Of a stretch of DNA of 64,000 bases, positions 50,854 to 60,700 are shown one piece after another (position 1 is the first letter of the stretch; every line of letters starts with the position of its first letter). A program made the translations under genes and the position numbers. Source of the DNA: Chrysophaeum taylorii (Eukaryota > Sar > Pelagophyceae > Pelagomonadales > Pelagomonadaceae); the NCBI GenBank assembly GCA_029834535.1, contig JAQMWT010000420.1:1-64000 (forward strand), written 5' to 3'. The notes under the pieces are model-generated. The model was not told the origin of the DNA. It ran no database searches and was given only the letters and a program-made list of their open reading frames with translations.

Positions 50854-51573
50854 CTAGGGTTCACCAAACTCATCCGCCTCGATGACGTGATCAATAGGAT
50901 TGCGAGAGAGGCAGTCAGGGATACTCATTCCCGGTGACTTCCCTGGTTTGTAGCCCAGTTCGGGATCAAACTTAGCAAGCCGCATCGCCCATCGAGCCAG
51001 TTGCCCAGCGGAATGCGTGGCCTTTCGCAGAAACGTCAAGTTGCGGTGATCCGTCTCGAGGATCGTCTTATGCCCTTCAATATAAGAGCGAAAATGTTCG
51101 AGAGAAAGAATAACTGCCAGTCGCTCTAGCCGGCGGGGTTCATAGTTCCGCATCTCCGTCGGCACAGCTCGGCTCCAATACTCGATCATTCGTTCCTCTC
51201 GTGTCACCTTGCCGGTGTCGTCTTTGACTTCCACGAGTTGGAAAGGATACGCGCCCAGGCCGCCCTTGGACGCTTCCGAGCGGATCTGAAAGGGAAGATC
51301 ATAGTCAGGGTGATATACTCCGCGAGAGTCCACCAATGCTTCGATGATCGTGTCCCACGCCTTTTGGCACTCGGGCGTCCACTTGAACGGAACGCCTTCA
51401 AGGCACAATCGCCTCGACGGCTTCACAATCTTCGAATAATTCTTCAAATATCGGCGGCAATAGTTGCTCATACCGATGAAGGATCGAATATGGGTCTTCG
51501 GTGACGTGTTCGGCAGCGTCCCGGGGATCGGCATCTGCTGCAACGCTTCTAACGTATTGGGATTCGGCTTCAA
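50854..51573 (-). CDS. Gypsy 3 RT connection and RNase H
   Basis: A 239-codon frame: HIRSFIGMSNYCRRYLKNYS, FQIRSEASKGGLGAYPFQLV (RNase H start), LETDHRNLTFLRKATHSAGQ and GMSIPDCLSRNPIDHVIEAD. Homologous to 27,220-28,095. Confidence 0.85.
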   Translation of the reverse strand: MKPNPNTLEALQQMPIPGTLPNTSPKTHIRSFIGMSNYCRRYLKNYSKIVKPSRRLCLEGVPFKWTPECQKAWDTIIEALVDSRGVYHPDYDLPFQIRSEASKGGLGAYPFQLVEVKDDTGKVTREERMIEYWSRAVPTEMRNYEPRRLERLAVILSLEHFRSYIEGHKTILETDHRNLTFLRKATHSAGQLARWAMRLAKFDPELGYKPGKSPGMSIPDCLSRNPIDHVIEADEFGEP

Positions 51574-51599
51574 GCCTTCCGGAGTCTAAATGTGTCCCA

Positions 51600-52260
51600 G
51601 AAACTCGACATCATCTTTGAGGAGGTGAAATTTGGCTGTTCGTCCACTATATCCTCATTGTGCTAGGTGGCACAATACTTCAATCAGACTTGTAAGTGAC
51701 GGTGGAGGTCGTCTGATCCCATCATAACATCGTCGACAAAGGCGACCAAGTCCTTGTACATCCATTCTGATAAATCGCTCGCCATCTGCTTGCAGAAGAG
51801 GGCTCCTGCTGTTTTCACTCCCAGTGGCAAGCGCAAGAAGCTGTGTGCTCCGAGTGGGCAAACCATCGTGACGGCGCCCTGAGCGGCGGCGTCCAAACGC
51901 AGGTTGTGGTGTCCCTGTCGAATATCAATGCACGTTCGTCAACGGCGCATGGCAAGAAAGGCCAACGCGTCATCTTGGCGAATATTCGGCCAGCTATCAT
52001 TGACCAGCTGATCTTTGAGCTGACGTAAGTCGACTGCAGCACGAAAAGCGTTCGACGCCCCGATCCCTGCTCCCTTCTTAGGCAGCATCAGCACAGAAAT
52101 CCCCACGGAGAGTTCGCCGGTCGGATGACTCCATCGCGGCACCACTCGGTGATCTGCTTTCTGAGACAATCGAGCTTCGCTGGCGTCAACCTGTAAGGCG
52201 TCATCTTGATCGGTCGTGGGTTTGCGTCCTTAAATCGTAGAGAACCCGGCGGCGAGTCCA
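51600..52260 (-). pseudogene. Gypsy 3 reverse transcriptase
   Basis: SVGISVLMLPKKGAGIGASN and FRAAVDLRQLKDQLVNDSWP (about 52,110-52,000), VCPLGAHSFLRLPLGVKTAG and catalytic LVAFVDDVMMGSDD (about 51,720-51,760). Homologous to the RT of Gypsy 2. Confidence 0.82.
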
Positions 52261-52261
52261 C

Positions 52262-53506
52262 AGGTCTCATGATCGGATCAAAAAAGGCCGACGCGTATTG
52301 CACGCAGCGGCTTAACATCATCTTCGCATCCTCATCCAGATGCGGATTGTCTGGAATTCCCAGTTCTCGAACAACCTTCTCGACGTCTGCTTTCGTCGGA
52401 GTTTCGACTTTCATCGCTTCGTTGCCCTTGACGTCTTCCGGGGTCTGCGGCAGCGGCGCACCATCTGCATCGCGCGGCGCATCCTTCCACGGCACATTGA
52501 ACTTTTCTTCGTATTTGAACCTCACTTCGGGATGGCTCTTGTTGATCTTTTCACCTTTGACGCGCACACTCGGTTCGCTCCTCACTTTCGGCTCCCGATC
52601 AGGTACAGGATCCGGCGGAACGTCCAATTTTTGTTGTCGGGGGGGGGCAGCAGAAGAAGCATGAGCCGTCCCCGGCGTATCTGTTTGAAGCGGAAGCAAA
52701 GGTACTTCTGGCGGTTTCCATTTGGTGCGATCCTGGAGATCGTCTTTTGACACCCACTTGACGACACGGGTACGCGTATTCAGCCGCGGAGCCTGTACGC
52801 GACGAAGGGTGGTGTCGATAATTCGTAGATAGTGCTCCGAGGGTCGATCTGTAGGGCTCAGCGCGGTCGGCAGGACTTCGCCACATTGGCGGAAACCTCG
52901 GGTCACGGAGTTATGCAGATCGAGGGCTAAAATTGGCATAGTGTCTGGGGGCACGACAGACGCCAAGTGTTTGAACAAACCTGTCTTAGACAGGCCAGCC
53001 CAATCATGGTCCAGCGGCATCGTGAGCAACTCTGCGGTCATCTTGAGAGTCAAAGGCTGAGTGTCCGAGCGGTGCGGTCCTAAGCGAAGAGGAACTCGCG
53101 TAACGGTGTAAGCCGTATCCGTCGCGTCTCGGGACGAGCCTAGATTGTTCAGCTGGAGCAGGTGACGTTCATCCGCGTAACCTAATGCTGCAGCGAATTC
53201 TTGTTGCATATTCGTACACGTTTTCGGGGCCACTTGCAGGTGCAGCGGGTGACTGGAGACCAACAACCGCACGCGACAGCTCATCAAATTGGGCGTAATG
53301 TCGTGAAAATTGACGACGTACACGTAGGGGTGTAAACGCGCAATATAAGAGATGATCGATGCTTCTTGTTCAATCAGCCACATCATGAAGCCCGCCATTT
53401 TGCACAGCTTCATCGTCCAATGAGTGGCCGTCACTCCCTTGCCGACATCTCTGGACGTCAAACTGCAGAGTGCGGAATGAACACAGGGCGGGGACGCGAT
53501 GCACAT
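52262..53506 (-). CDS. Gypsy 3 DNMT-like C-terminal part and connector
   Basis: The upstream part of a 472-codon frame. It starts MCIASPPCVHSALC (residues 1-14), a motif IV-like SPPC; WLIEQEASIISYIARLH (about residues 44-60) sits where ENV is expected; NLMSCRVRLLVSSHPLHL (about residues 75-92) fits motif VIII. Then a region with LNTRTRVVKWVSKDDL and NVPWKDAPRDADGAPLP, conserved in Gypsy 2, leads to the RT start (PIKMTPYRLTPAKLDCLRKQ). Together with 53,516-53,740 this makes the DNMT-like domain of Gypsy 3. Confidence 0.7.
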
Positions 53507-53515
53507 CGACGACGA

Positions 53516-53740
53516 TCATTCTACTTCAGGCAAATAGCATTTTATCAATCGGAGGGTCGTTTCATAGCGTCCGCAGAGCGCATGCTGAACCACATGCACC
53601 TTAGGAAAATTATTCTGATGAATCTTGTTGGCAGCTGCTGAAGAGTCAAGAGCAAGGATGAATCGAAACGACGTCCCGCACAACTCGCTCGCTCGTTGCA
53701 ACCCTAAAGTGCTGCCTCCGGCGCCGCTGAATAGCATCAC
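53516..53740 (-). CDS. Gypsy 3 DNMT-like domain, motif I part
   Basis: A 74-codon frame: MMLFSGAGGSTLGLQRASEL (motif I, FxGAGG) and RFILALDSSAAANKIHQNNF, then PKVHVVQHALCG, the motif II-III stretch. The Ala-Leu-Asp plus A-x-x-x-x-x-N-F-P layout is shared with Gypsy 2 (ALDSRPQARAVFQLNFP-like). This is the clearest SAM-binding motif in the window. Confidence 0.75.
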   Translation of the reverse strand: MMLFSGAGGSTLGLQRASELCGTSFRFILALDSSAAANKIHQNNFPKVHVVQHALCGRYETTLRLIKCYLPEVE

Positions 53741-53754
53741 TACTTTGCGATGCG

Positions 53755-53997
53755 GGTTGGCAGCCGGAACGTTCGCAGTGGGACGGGGTATGGCCGGGGG
53801 GCGAAGACGGAAGGTTATCGACGAGTTGGTTGCCAGTCACATCGCGGTCTCCTCGTCGCATGGCGACAAGCTTGATGGTCACTCTCCGCCGACCGACCTT
53901 TCGGCGCTCCTCGTCTACAGGCCCGTGATTCCGGACTGGCACCTGTCGGTCCGGCCTGGCTCCCATGCCCGGGAGAGGTCTGAAGTTAGTTAGTTAG
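53755..53997 (+). mobile_element. SINE copy 3 (5'-truncated)
   Basis: 243 bp, plus orientation, flanked by TTTGCGATGCG (53,744-53,754) and TTTGCGATACG (53,998-54,008), an 11-bp target duplication with one mismatch. It begins inside the family (GGTTGGCAGCCGGAACG) and ends (TTAG)n. It lies exactly at the join between Gypsy 3 and Copia D. Confidence 0.85.
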
Positions 53998-54660
53998 TTT
54001 GCGATACGTGATCGGCAGCCATTGGACCTTTTCAAATCTTTAGCCACAGAGTGGATGTCATCTGCTATGTCCAGGAAATGCTTAGGGTGTTGGTTAGGCC
54101 AAGAAAGCATATCAATGGGTCCAGTGTTGTACCTGCGGGCAATGCAGATCCAACGTTCCCGGAATTGATAATCGCCACAGAGGCAAGTAGGGAGGCGGTC
54201 GACCACATCAACGGTATACTCGAGTGTGGCGTGGATGAGATTAGCCATTGAGATTTGATCCCTGTGGACCTGCTTGTGCGGAGGCGTCATCTCCGCTAAC
54301 AGAACCAGAGGTTTCAGTAATTGATGACAGAGAGCAGACTGTCAAAGAGAGCGTCGTCGAGCAAACTGACCATGTCGATGTTTTGGTGCTCTTTCGGAGA
54401 TTCCGATTTGTGCACGGTGGGGTGGTTTCTATCACGCCACAATGGAAATCCTGCCTTTCTTCTTCCGATATGGCACGGAGATGGTTGAGGAACGAAGGAA
54501 GGGATTGGAAGGTGATAACGTTGGGGAATTGTTTGCGCAACATGCGCACAAGATTGTCATCGGACTCAACAACACTTTCGACATCGATGTTCAAGACCAA
54601 GTCATTGGTTGCTTGTGACAGAAACGCAGGTGTGGATAACCCAGAACATAATAGCATGAC
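53998..54660 (-). pseudogene. Copia D C5-methyltransferase-like domain
   Basis: Pieces: LLCSGLSTPAFLSQATNDLV (about 54,595-54,655, motif I position, degenerate), NIDVESVVESDDNLVRMLRK then QFPNVITFQSL (motifs II-III), GVIETTPPCTNR (about 54,403-54,438, motif IV with the TPPC form of the catalytic Cys), LVLLAEMTPP (about 54,285-54,315, in the place of motif VI), YTVDVVDRLPTCLCGDYQFR (about 54,150-54,210) and ERWICIARR (motif VIII). The motif order and spacing fit a DNMT. Confidence 0.68.
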
Positions 54661-55330
54661 CGTTGGTTTGCGAGAGTTGTTATGTGTGGTTGATAGGAAT
54701 GCTGGTCGAGTTCGCAGTCAGGCAAGAGGAGAGGTATTTTTCCTAACGTACTCGTTTTGTTACCGAAGATTGAGAAGGAGGGTACGGAGCCAAGGGCGTG
54801 CTGAGAGCTTCGTAACCAAATAAGTGCAATAGTGCAGTAAGTCACGATTTTCATTATACCTCTTCAGAGGGAATGCCAACGAGCGTAATTCAAGGTTCCT
54901 ATCACGCGCCAGGGCGTAAGGTAGACAGGGTAGTGCTGGTAGGTCGTGATCCACAAAGTGAATAGGCACATTCACGTCTTTGTCAATCAGACTAGTTAAG
55001 TGGGACATACCTGGTTTTTCACTGTCGTTAAGGGTGACGGTCAACTGAGCCTTGTTCCACTCAGGTGCACTAAGAATAAATAAGTGACGACCTTGCCCTG
55101 GCTTGAGAAACAAAGCACAATCCGATTTCACGTGGCCGATGCTAGGGTGATCAGGCAGTGGAGACTCAATGTTTTTCGTTAAAATAATGTGCGAGACTTG
55201 TTGTTGTCCTGTGGCAGTTTGAACAACAGGGGCACATTTTGGATCGATTGGCGCAATGTGATTAGGTAGAGCGAAATCAAATGTGGTAATCAGTGAGATG
55301 GAGGCACCGCTGTCCAGATATAGAAATTGG
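54660..55330 (-). pseudogene. Copia D protease
   Basis: Starts with YLDSGASISLI (about 55,286-55,318), the D-S-G-A active site of a retroviral-type aspartic protease. Downstream frames (55,131-54,760) carry FLKPGQGRHLFILSAPEWNK and SEKPGMSHLTSLIDKDVNVP. Protease is directly followed by the DNMT-like domain, as in Copia C. Confidence 0.75.
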
Positions 55331-57536
55331 AAATGAAGGGGGAGATTGTGATCTCTCCTATACTTGGTAAGGAACGCATTCTCGCGAGGGACACTGGTAG
55401 AGCTGGTAGAGGGAATGCCTGCAGCAAAAAATTAGGTTGGCCAAGAAGCTTGGAAGTGACGATCACTTGGGAGAATTTAATGGGGGCGACGGGTGCAGTT
55501 GGTTCACCGTTGTCAGCTCTTAAACAATTATTAATGTCGAATGGCGAGAGATTCTCTTGCGTGGTAGTCTGTGATGTGGCAGACTGAGATGTCGATTGAG
55601 CAGAACTCTTGAGACACATGGCTGCAGTAACATGAGAAGAGAGCTCATTCCGCCGCTCCGGTGATAATTGCGCAATAGCATCCGCGGTTAGATTGACAGA
55701 TTCAGTAGGAGGAATGGCGGGTGGATCACTATTGCCATTTGCGTTCGGTGGAGTTGTAGAGGAATTGGGTGCAGACACAGATGATTGGTCTGCCCCATAG
55801 TTTAACGACGTTGAGGTCGAAAGCATATGTATATCAACATCCCTTGCGATATCTTCGGCATAGGAAAGTTGATCATTAAGGCGGAGAATGTCGGAGATGT
55901 CATCTGAAGTTGTAGTAGCAATGATATCGGCCGATTGTAGTAAGCTCTCAAACAGCTTGTTGATATTTTCTTGCAATTGAGACGTAGTCGCACTTTGGGC
56001 AGTATGCTTAGATAGCTCGCGAAATTGATATTTAAGTGCGCGCATCGTGTGCTTTGTGCGATCCAAGAACTTCATGTCAGATCGAGCGGGTCGGTCAGAC
56101 GTGCGCGCATAAATAGGTCGGTCGTTAGATTGACCAGGACTGCGAGCTCTGGTGACATCGGAGTCTCGAGGGCCGTAGTATATCATTAGGTGAGAAAGGC
56201 TGACGAGCGTCTTTTGAGTTGCGGAGGCGTCGTGCGTTAAAAGCGGGTTTTGACTGTTGTCCCTGTGCTGGAGTGGTAAGCGATGCGAAAACATGCGCTG
56301 TGTGTTCCAGTTCAGAGTGCGTGTTGTCCAACAGCTGAGTCGAGAGTAATTTGGGTTTCTGGTGGGTGGATAACCCTTCAACATAAGGTATCCAGGAGAC
56401 TGGGGGTTCGAGACGCCTTCTCTCGCTTGCGTTGGAAACGGAATTATAGAGATCCAAAGCAAACTCAAGAATAGCTGCTGAATCAGACGGATGACATTGC
56501 CTGTCGGCTTCAGGACGTGCTCTGACAGAAGATCTTGTCTCATAAATAATGCACCAGTCAACCCAGCCTCTATCATAGCGGTTGTTGCTGGTATTATCAG
56601 AGAAATGCTTATATAGTTCTTCATATTTTTTGCGACTAAGTGTAGATTCGTCGAACTGTAGATTTGTCTCATCCTGGTTAAGCTGAAAAGAGAGATGTAT
56701 GAAGGACTGCACACATTCAACGAAGACATGTACATACCAGTTAGGATTGTACACAACAGCGTTAAATTGCTGTTTCTAATACGAAACATCGTTACTGGAA
56801 ACAGTTTCATAACAGTTAAAGGCAATGAGCATTTTGGCTCGGGTATTGTTAGGGTGGTAGTGCCGATTGTATACCTCCGTAATGGCTGGCGATGCCGCAA
56901 GAGCGGGTTTCCCCACACTTTCGTGGTTAAAGAAGGTATACGAAAAGGTGGCATATGTAAATTGGTAAGTTTGCCAATCGGCATGTGAAAAGGCAAAGGT
57001 GGACACTGGAGCGTTGAATCTCTCATCAAAGGCGAGCTCACGGGGGTAGTTACCGTTGAGCTCCCGTTCGGCGTCTTTAAGGGGTTATTTATTTCGGGGC
57101 GAAGAGCCCGGACCTCATTACCGTAGCAGACAGTGGCCAACTGTCCAACTTCGGGGTCTGGTAAGTTTGGGAGCGCCTCAGATGTGAAGTGCCAGCTCTG
57201 ATATTCAGGAAGCAAGTCTTCAGCATCTTGGAGGTTGAGTTCTAACATTATGGCACGTTGCCAGTCCAGGAAAACCTGGTCTAAGATCCCATTGCGCTTG
57301 ACTTCGTAGTCAGGGCAGGACCTCGTGTAAGCCTCATACGAATCGAATTCGAAGAGGGCTCCTGCGTGGTGGAAGCGCAGTAATTGCCTAATCTGTCTCA
57401 CTTGGAGCGAGACCTTCCGGCTTTGAAGCTGAAACCGATTTCCATCGTTGAGAAACTCAACAACAGGGCCCTCTAACTTGAGAGTATCCGCGCCAGTGAC
57501 TGCCTTGGGTGCGGCTCTTGCTGCTCGTTCCGCCAT
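55290..57536 (-). CDS. Copia D gag
   Basis: A 748-codon open frame starting MAERAARAAPKAVTGADTLK. The N-terminal part (residues 24-130) includes EFLNDGNRFQLQSRKVSLQV and FEFDSYEAYTRSCPDYEVKR, shared with the fragment at 35,311. The C-terminal part includes RTKHTMRALKYQFRELSKHT (possible coiled coil), then HMLSTSTSLNYGADQSSVSA (about 55,780-55,835), carrying the SLNY motif, and PERRNELSSHVTAAMCLKSS. The middle part (56,300-57,000) looks low in complexity of function and may not be read in this frame. Confidence 0.6.
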   Translation of the reverse strand: MAERAARAAPKAVTGADTLKLEGPVVEFLNDGNRFQLQSRKVSLQVRQIRQLLRFHHAGALFEFDSYEAYTRSCPDYEVKRNGILDQVFLDWQRAIMLELNLQDAEDLLPEYQSWHFTSEALPNLPDPEVGQLATVCYGNEVRALRPEINNPLKTPNGSSTVTTPVSSPLMRDSTLQCPPLPFHMPIGKLTNLHMPPFRIPSLTTKVWGNPLLRHRQPLRRYTIGTTTLTIPEPKCSLPLTVMKLFPVTMFRIRNSNLTLLCTILTGMYMSSLNVCSPSYISLFSLTRMRQIYSSTNLHLVAKNMKNYISISLIIPATTAMIEAGLTGALFMRQDLLSEHVLKPTGNVIRLIQQLFLSLLWISIIPFPTQAREGVSNPQSPGYLMLKGYPPTRNPNYSRLSCWTTRTLNWNTQRMFSHRLPLQHRDNSQNPLLTHDASATQKTLVSLSHLMIYYGPRDSDVTRARSPGQSNDRPIYARTSDRPARSDMKFLDRTKHTMRALKYQFRELSKHTAQSATTSQLQENINKLFESLLQSADIIATTTSDDISDILRLNDQLSYAEDIARDVDIHMLSTSTSLNYGADQSSVSAPNSSTTPPNANGNSDPPAIPPTESVNLTADAIAQLSPERRNELSSHVTAAMCLKSSAQSTSQSATSQTTTQENLSPFDINNCLRADNGEPTAPVAPIKFSQVIVTSKLLGQPNFLLQAFPLPALPVSLARMRSLPSIGEITISPFISNFYIWTAVPPSH

Positions 57537-57714
57537 GAGAACGGTGACGTGAACCTATGGTTCGGTCAGAGCAGTTGACAACAGTGAGACATTCTAAGGG
57601 GGTCTGTCTAGCGGCGTCCACGCACACTCATCAGGTAGACAATGGAAAGCGCTTATATGGCAACTGTACAAACGGTGCTTCCTGCCAGTGTGAAAGGGCA
57701 TGCACGGACAGGCA
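57537..57714. other. Short spacer between Copia D and Copia E
   Basis: Non-coding. Presumably the Copia D leader, but I see no LTR terminus or primer site. Confidence 0.35.
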
Positions 57715-60700
57715 GTTGTAGAGATAGAAAATTCCATTTAGAGTTAGGACCCCCCCCCCTTATCTCACACTCACACCTAAACACCAACAAATCGCTGTGT
57801 CGATTACCGTGCAGCTCTTTGTGTCGTTAGAGGACAGGACGAAAGGCAGCACTACCACTGCCACCATTCTGTACCAAGGGCACAGTGATTTTTAGTGTTC
57901 TCTAGGTTTGGACCCAGTCCGGTACTGGTAGAGAAACGTCATCCGAAAGACACCGATCTCGATCGACGTCTCGGACAAAGACCCAGGATTTCCAGGTAAG
58001 AGCAATCTCCTTAAGTTCCTGAAAGTTCTAAGACCGTAGTCAAGTCTCATCGCTTGCTACTGGTGAAAAGTGCGAAAAGTGTGAAAGGCAACCAACAACG
58101 CGCAGAACGGTCATCCGCAATGCCCCCGCTATGTCGCACCCACAGGGACAAGACACGCTGTCAACGGTCCCACGATCACCATACTCGCAGGAACTCACCG
58201 CAACTTTAGGTATCACTCAGATTCACCAGGTACTCCCGCCTTGTTCGATATCTCTCGATCAGTCGCTCCCGATCACTTCAAAGCTGGTTCCACCTCGCTG
58301 TCTTCTCTCTCCGAAGACAGGCACGCACTGCCGCTCACCGGCGCTCACTGCTGCACCCACCATCCACCTTCCCGGCCGGATGCACTGGATGACACTGCCC
58401 AGCAGGTTGCATGGACCCAATTGGGATCACCATGTTACGATTCGATGGATGTCACCGCACGTGCATCAGTCGCAGCACATGCTCATCGGCTCTTCAACTC
58501 TCAATCAGAGGACGCACTCCTTTCTACTGCCAACCCTTATGTCTCACCGCGACGAAGTTTTTGGCAAGCCTCCACCATGGCCGCAGTCACAGACTCAGAT
58601 TTCGAGAATTATGAACGCGCCGATCAGCCGCAAACTGTGCACGCTCATATTGCGACCACCCCGGTCCTTTATGTCCGCTTGCGTCGCTCTCTTCTGGACG
58701 CCACACGCCTACGCTGCCTCGTCGATGTTGCGCTCTCAGGAGACATTCTCCACGCGCACTGCACAGACACGCTCCATCTGAGCCGCTTCTGTCAGCATTT
58801 TCACATAATAGGAATGTACGACGAATGTCCCATGCCAGCTGCCGGCTCCACCGAAGACATGCACAATCGCCACACACGATGCCTCCCTCGACAGCGGTTT
58901 ATCGCTCGGCACGTCACTCCTCATTCGAGGACGCAAGTCATAAGCCCGCACCATCACATGCTATGCACGCCTATGGGCAACCCTGGTCACTATGGCACTC
59001 GCCGCTCTGGTCCCCGCACCTCCGTCATTGAGGATGCAACCAGCATGACTGACCCTTCCATCGCCCTTGGCTCTACTCCACTCACGCACTATGACCCCAG
59101 CGAACTCGCACTCTCCTTCGGCGATCCCCCTCTACGATTTCCCGCACTGGACCCCACGCATCCCAGGCCGGATATTCTACCCCACGGGATCTCAGCTCAC
59201 GCACCCATCTGCACTACCTTGCGGACAGGTCGGCGGCGGGCCACTTCTCTTTTGGCACCGATTTCGGACCACTCGCACTACCCGATCTTGCTCTTTGAGC
59301 ATGACCCGCTTCTCGATGCTCCCCGCGTCACCGCCTATGACACCAAGACACTTGCCTTTTCCACTGACGCTCCGCGCCGCCATATGTCTCACGACCTTCC
59401 GATCACCAACATAACTCGCCCGCGCCCACCTCTGGTCGCGCACGCCTTACGAGGGCGTATTTTAATTGGTGACCTCACAGGTCTTTCGACGCACTTCCCG
59501 ACATTCGACTTTGAACTTACGAGTCACTTTATGGAAATCCCCAAAGCAAAGACGTCTGACGCTACACAACCATGTCTCTGGAACTCCCCAGCCACAGAAA
59601 CTGCCAGCCAAACAAGCACTCAGCTCCCCACAGCTGCTAAACAGCTACCTCTCGTCTCGCACATAGCAACGACGACTGTCTCGCAGTCTCTCTTTGACGA
59701 AAAGACGAAAGATAAGACCTCAACTGCTAGGTACACCAGTCAGCCCGTCGATGAAGCAGACGAGACAATGCAAACCAGCTGCACAGCACGGTTCCGGACT
59801 AAGCCGACAATGCCCAGGTCCGACGTTCAAGCGCTCGACCAAGCACACGTTCAGTCACTCGACCCTGCCCTGCTACAGGCTCCTGTCTCACTCATAGCTG
59901 ATGCACCCCATCCGATTGATCAGTCCTTCAGACATGTCCCGCTCGCAGAAGCACAACTGCAGGAAGCACAGGCACATCACGAAGACACAGGTAAGCGCAC
60001 CGCGACTACGCGCACTAGCGTATTGCGCCTATCCGATCACGATGAACTGAAGCTACAGCAACGCTCGCTCCCTTCGCAACTGGAAGACAAAGGCCGCCTT
60101 CCAGCCACCCAGACACCTGACCCGCCCCTGCCGCTGCAACCCGCGACAGCATGGACGATCTCGCCCCCCTGCATGACTACAGATCAGGCACTAGCCAATG
60201 TCAGCACTCGCCAGAGTAATGCGCACCCGCTGGTATCTCATCAGCACGCCTACTTCAGCCAGGCAGGTCACTGCACCACCTCGGTCTCCTCTGATACCAG
60301 GTCGATGCATCGCTCCTTCGCAACCACTTCACGTCATCTATTGGACGACTATGATTTTGAGCACGAACTCATCGCACCGATTGAGTCATATCCAAGCAGG
60401 AACCCTATTTCGAATCCAACTCAATCTATCCCACATGAACCTTGGCCACCAGACGCTACCCATATGCTCATGGTTTCTCCATTGGTCTCCTCCATAGCTC
60501 TTGACTGCAGCAGAGACAAGATGCAACCATCCCATGCGACTATACTCGCATTCTCGTTTGGGACACATGCATTTCCTTCATGTCATATGTTTACGCTCAT
60601 GGTACCGCCATATACGGCAACAAAGATCGACGAGGACTGCATTCCACCCTCCTCTTCGAACGTTACCCACGACATGCTGCTCCCCGCATTGTTAGCCAGC

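Larger units (their letters stand above)
48441..53754 (-). mobile_element. Gypsy 3: DNMT-bearing Ty3/Gypsy LTR retrotransposon, 5'-truncated
   Basis: Minus-strand element with DNMT-like domain, RT, RNase H, integrase and a 3' LTR starting at 48,767 (TGTGGCGGCAACTCCC after a purine-rich AGGGGAGTCC). Gag and protease of Gypsy type are missing; the DNMT end at about 53,740 is joined, across a SINE, to Copia D. It is related to Gypsy 2 but clearly a separate subfamily (roughly half identical in protein). Several breaks. Confidence 0.83.
53998..57536 (-). mobile_element. Copia D: gag-protease-DNMT part of a Copia A-group element
   Basis: Minus-strand gag (57,536 to about 55,330), protease active site near 55,300 and a methyltransferase-like domain (to 53,998). 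Integrase and RT of this element are absent: Gypsy 3 follows directly after a SINE. Its DNMT end matches the first bases of Copia A, so it shows what lies upstream of the window edge in that group. Few breaks in gag, more in the DNMT part. Confidence 0.78.

Noticed and set aside
53646-53993. Open frames across the SINE at the Copia D / Gypsy 3 join
   Set aside because: They run through non-coding SINE sequence with its own target duplication and appear in every SINE copy in both orientations.
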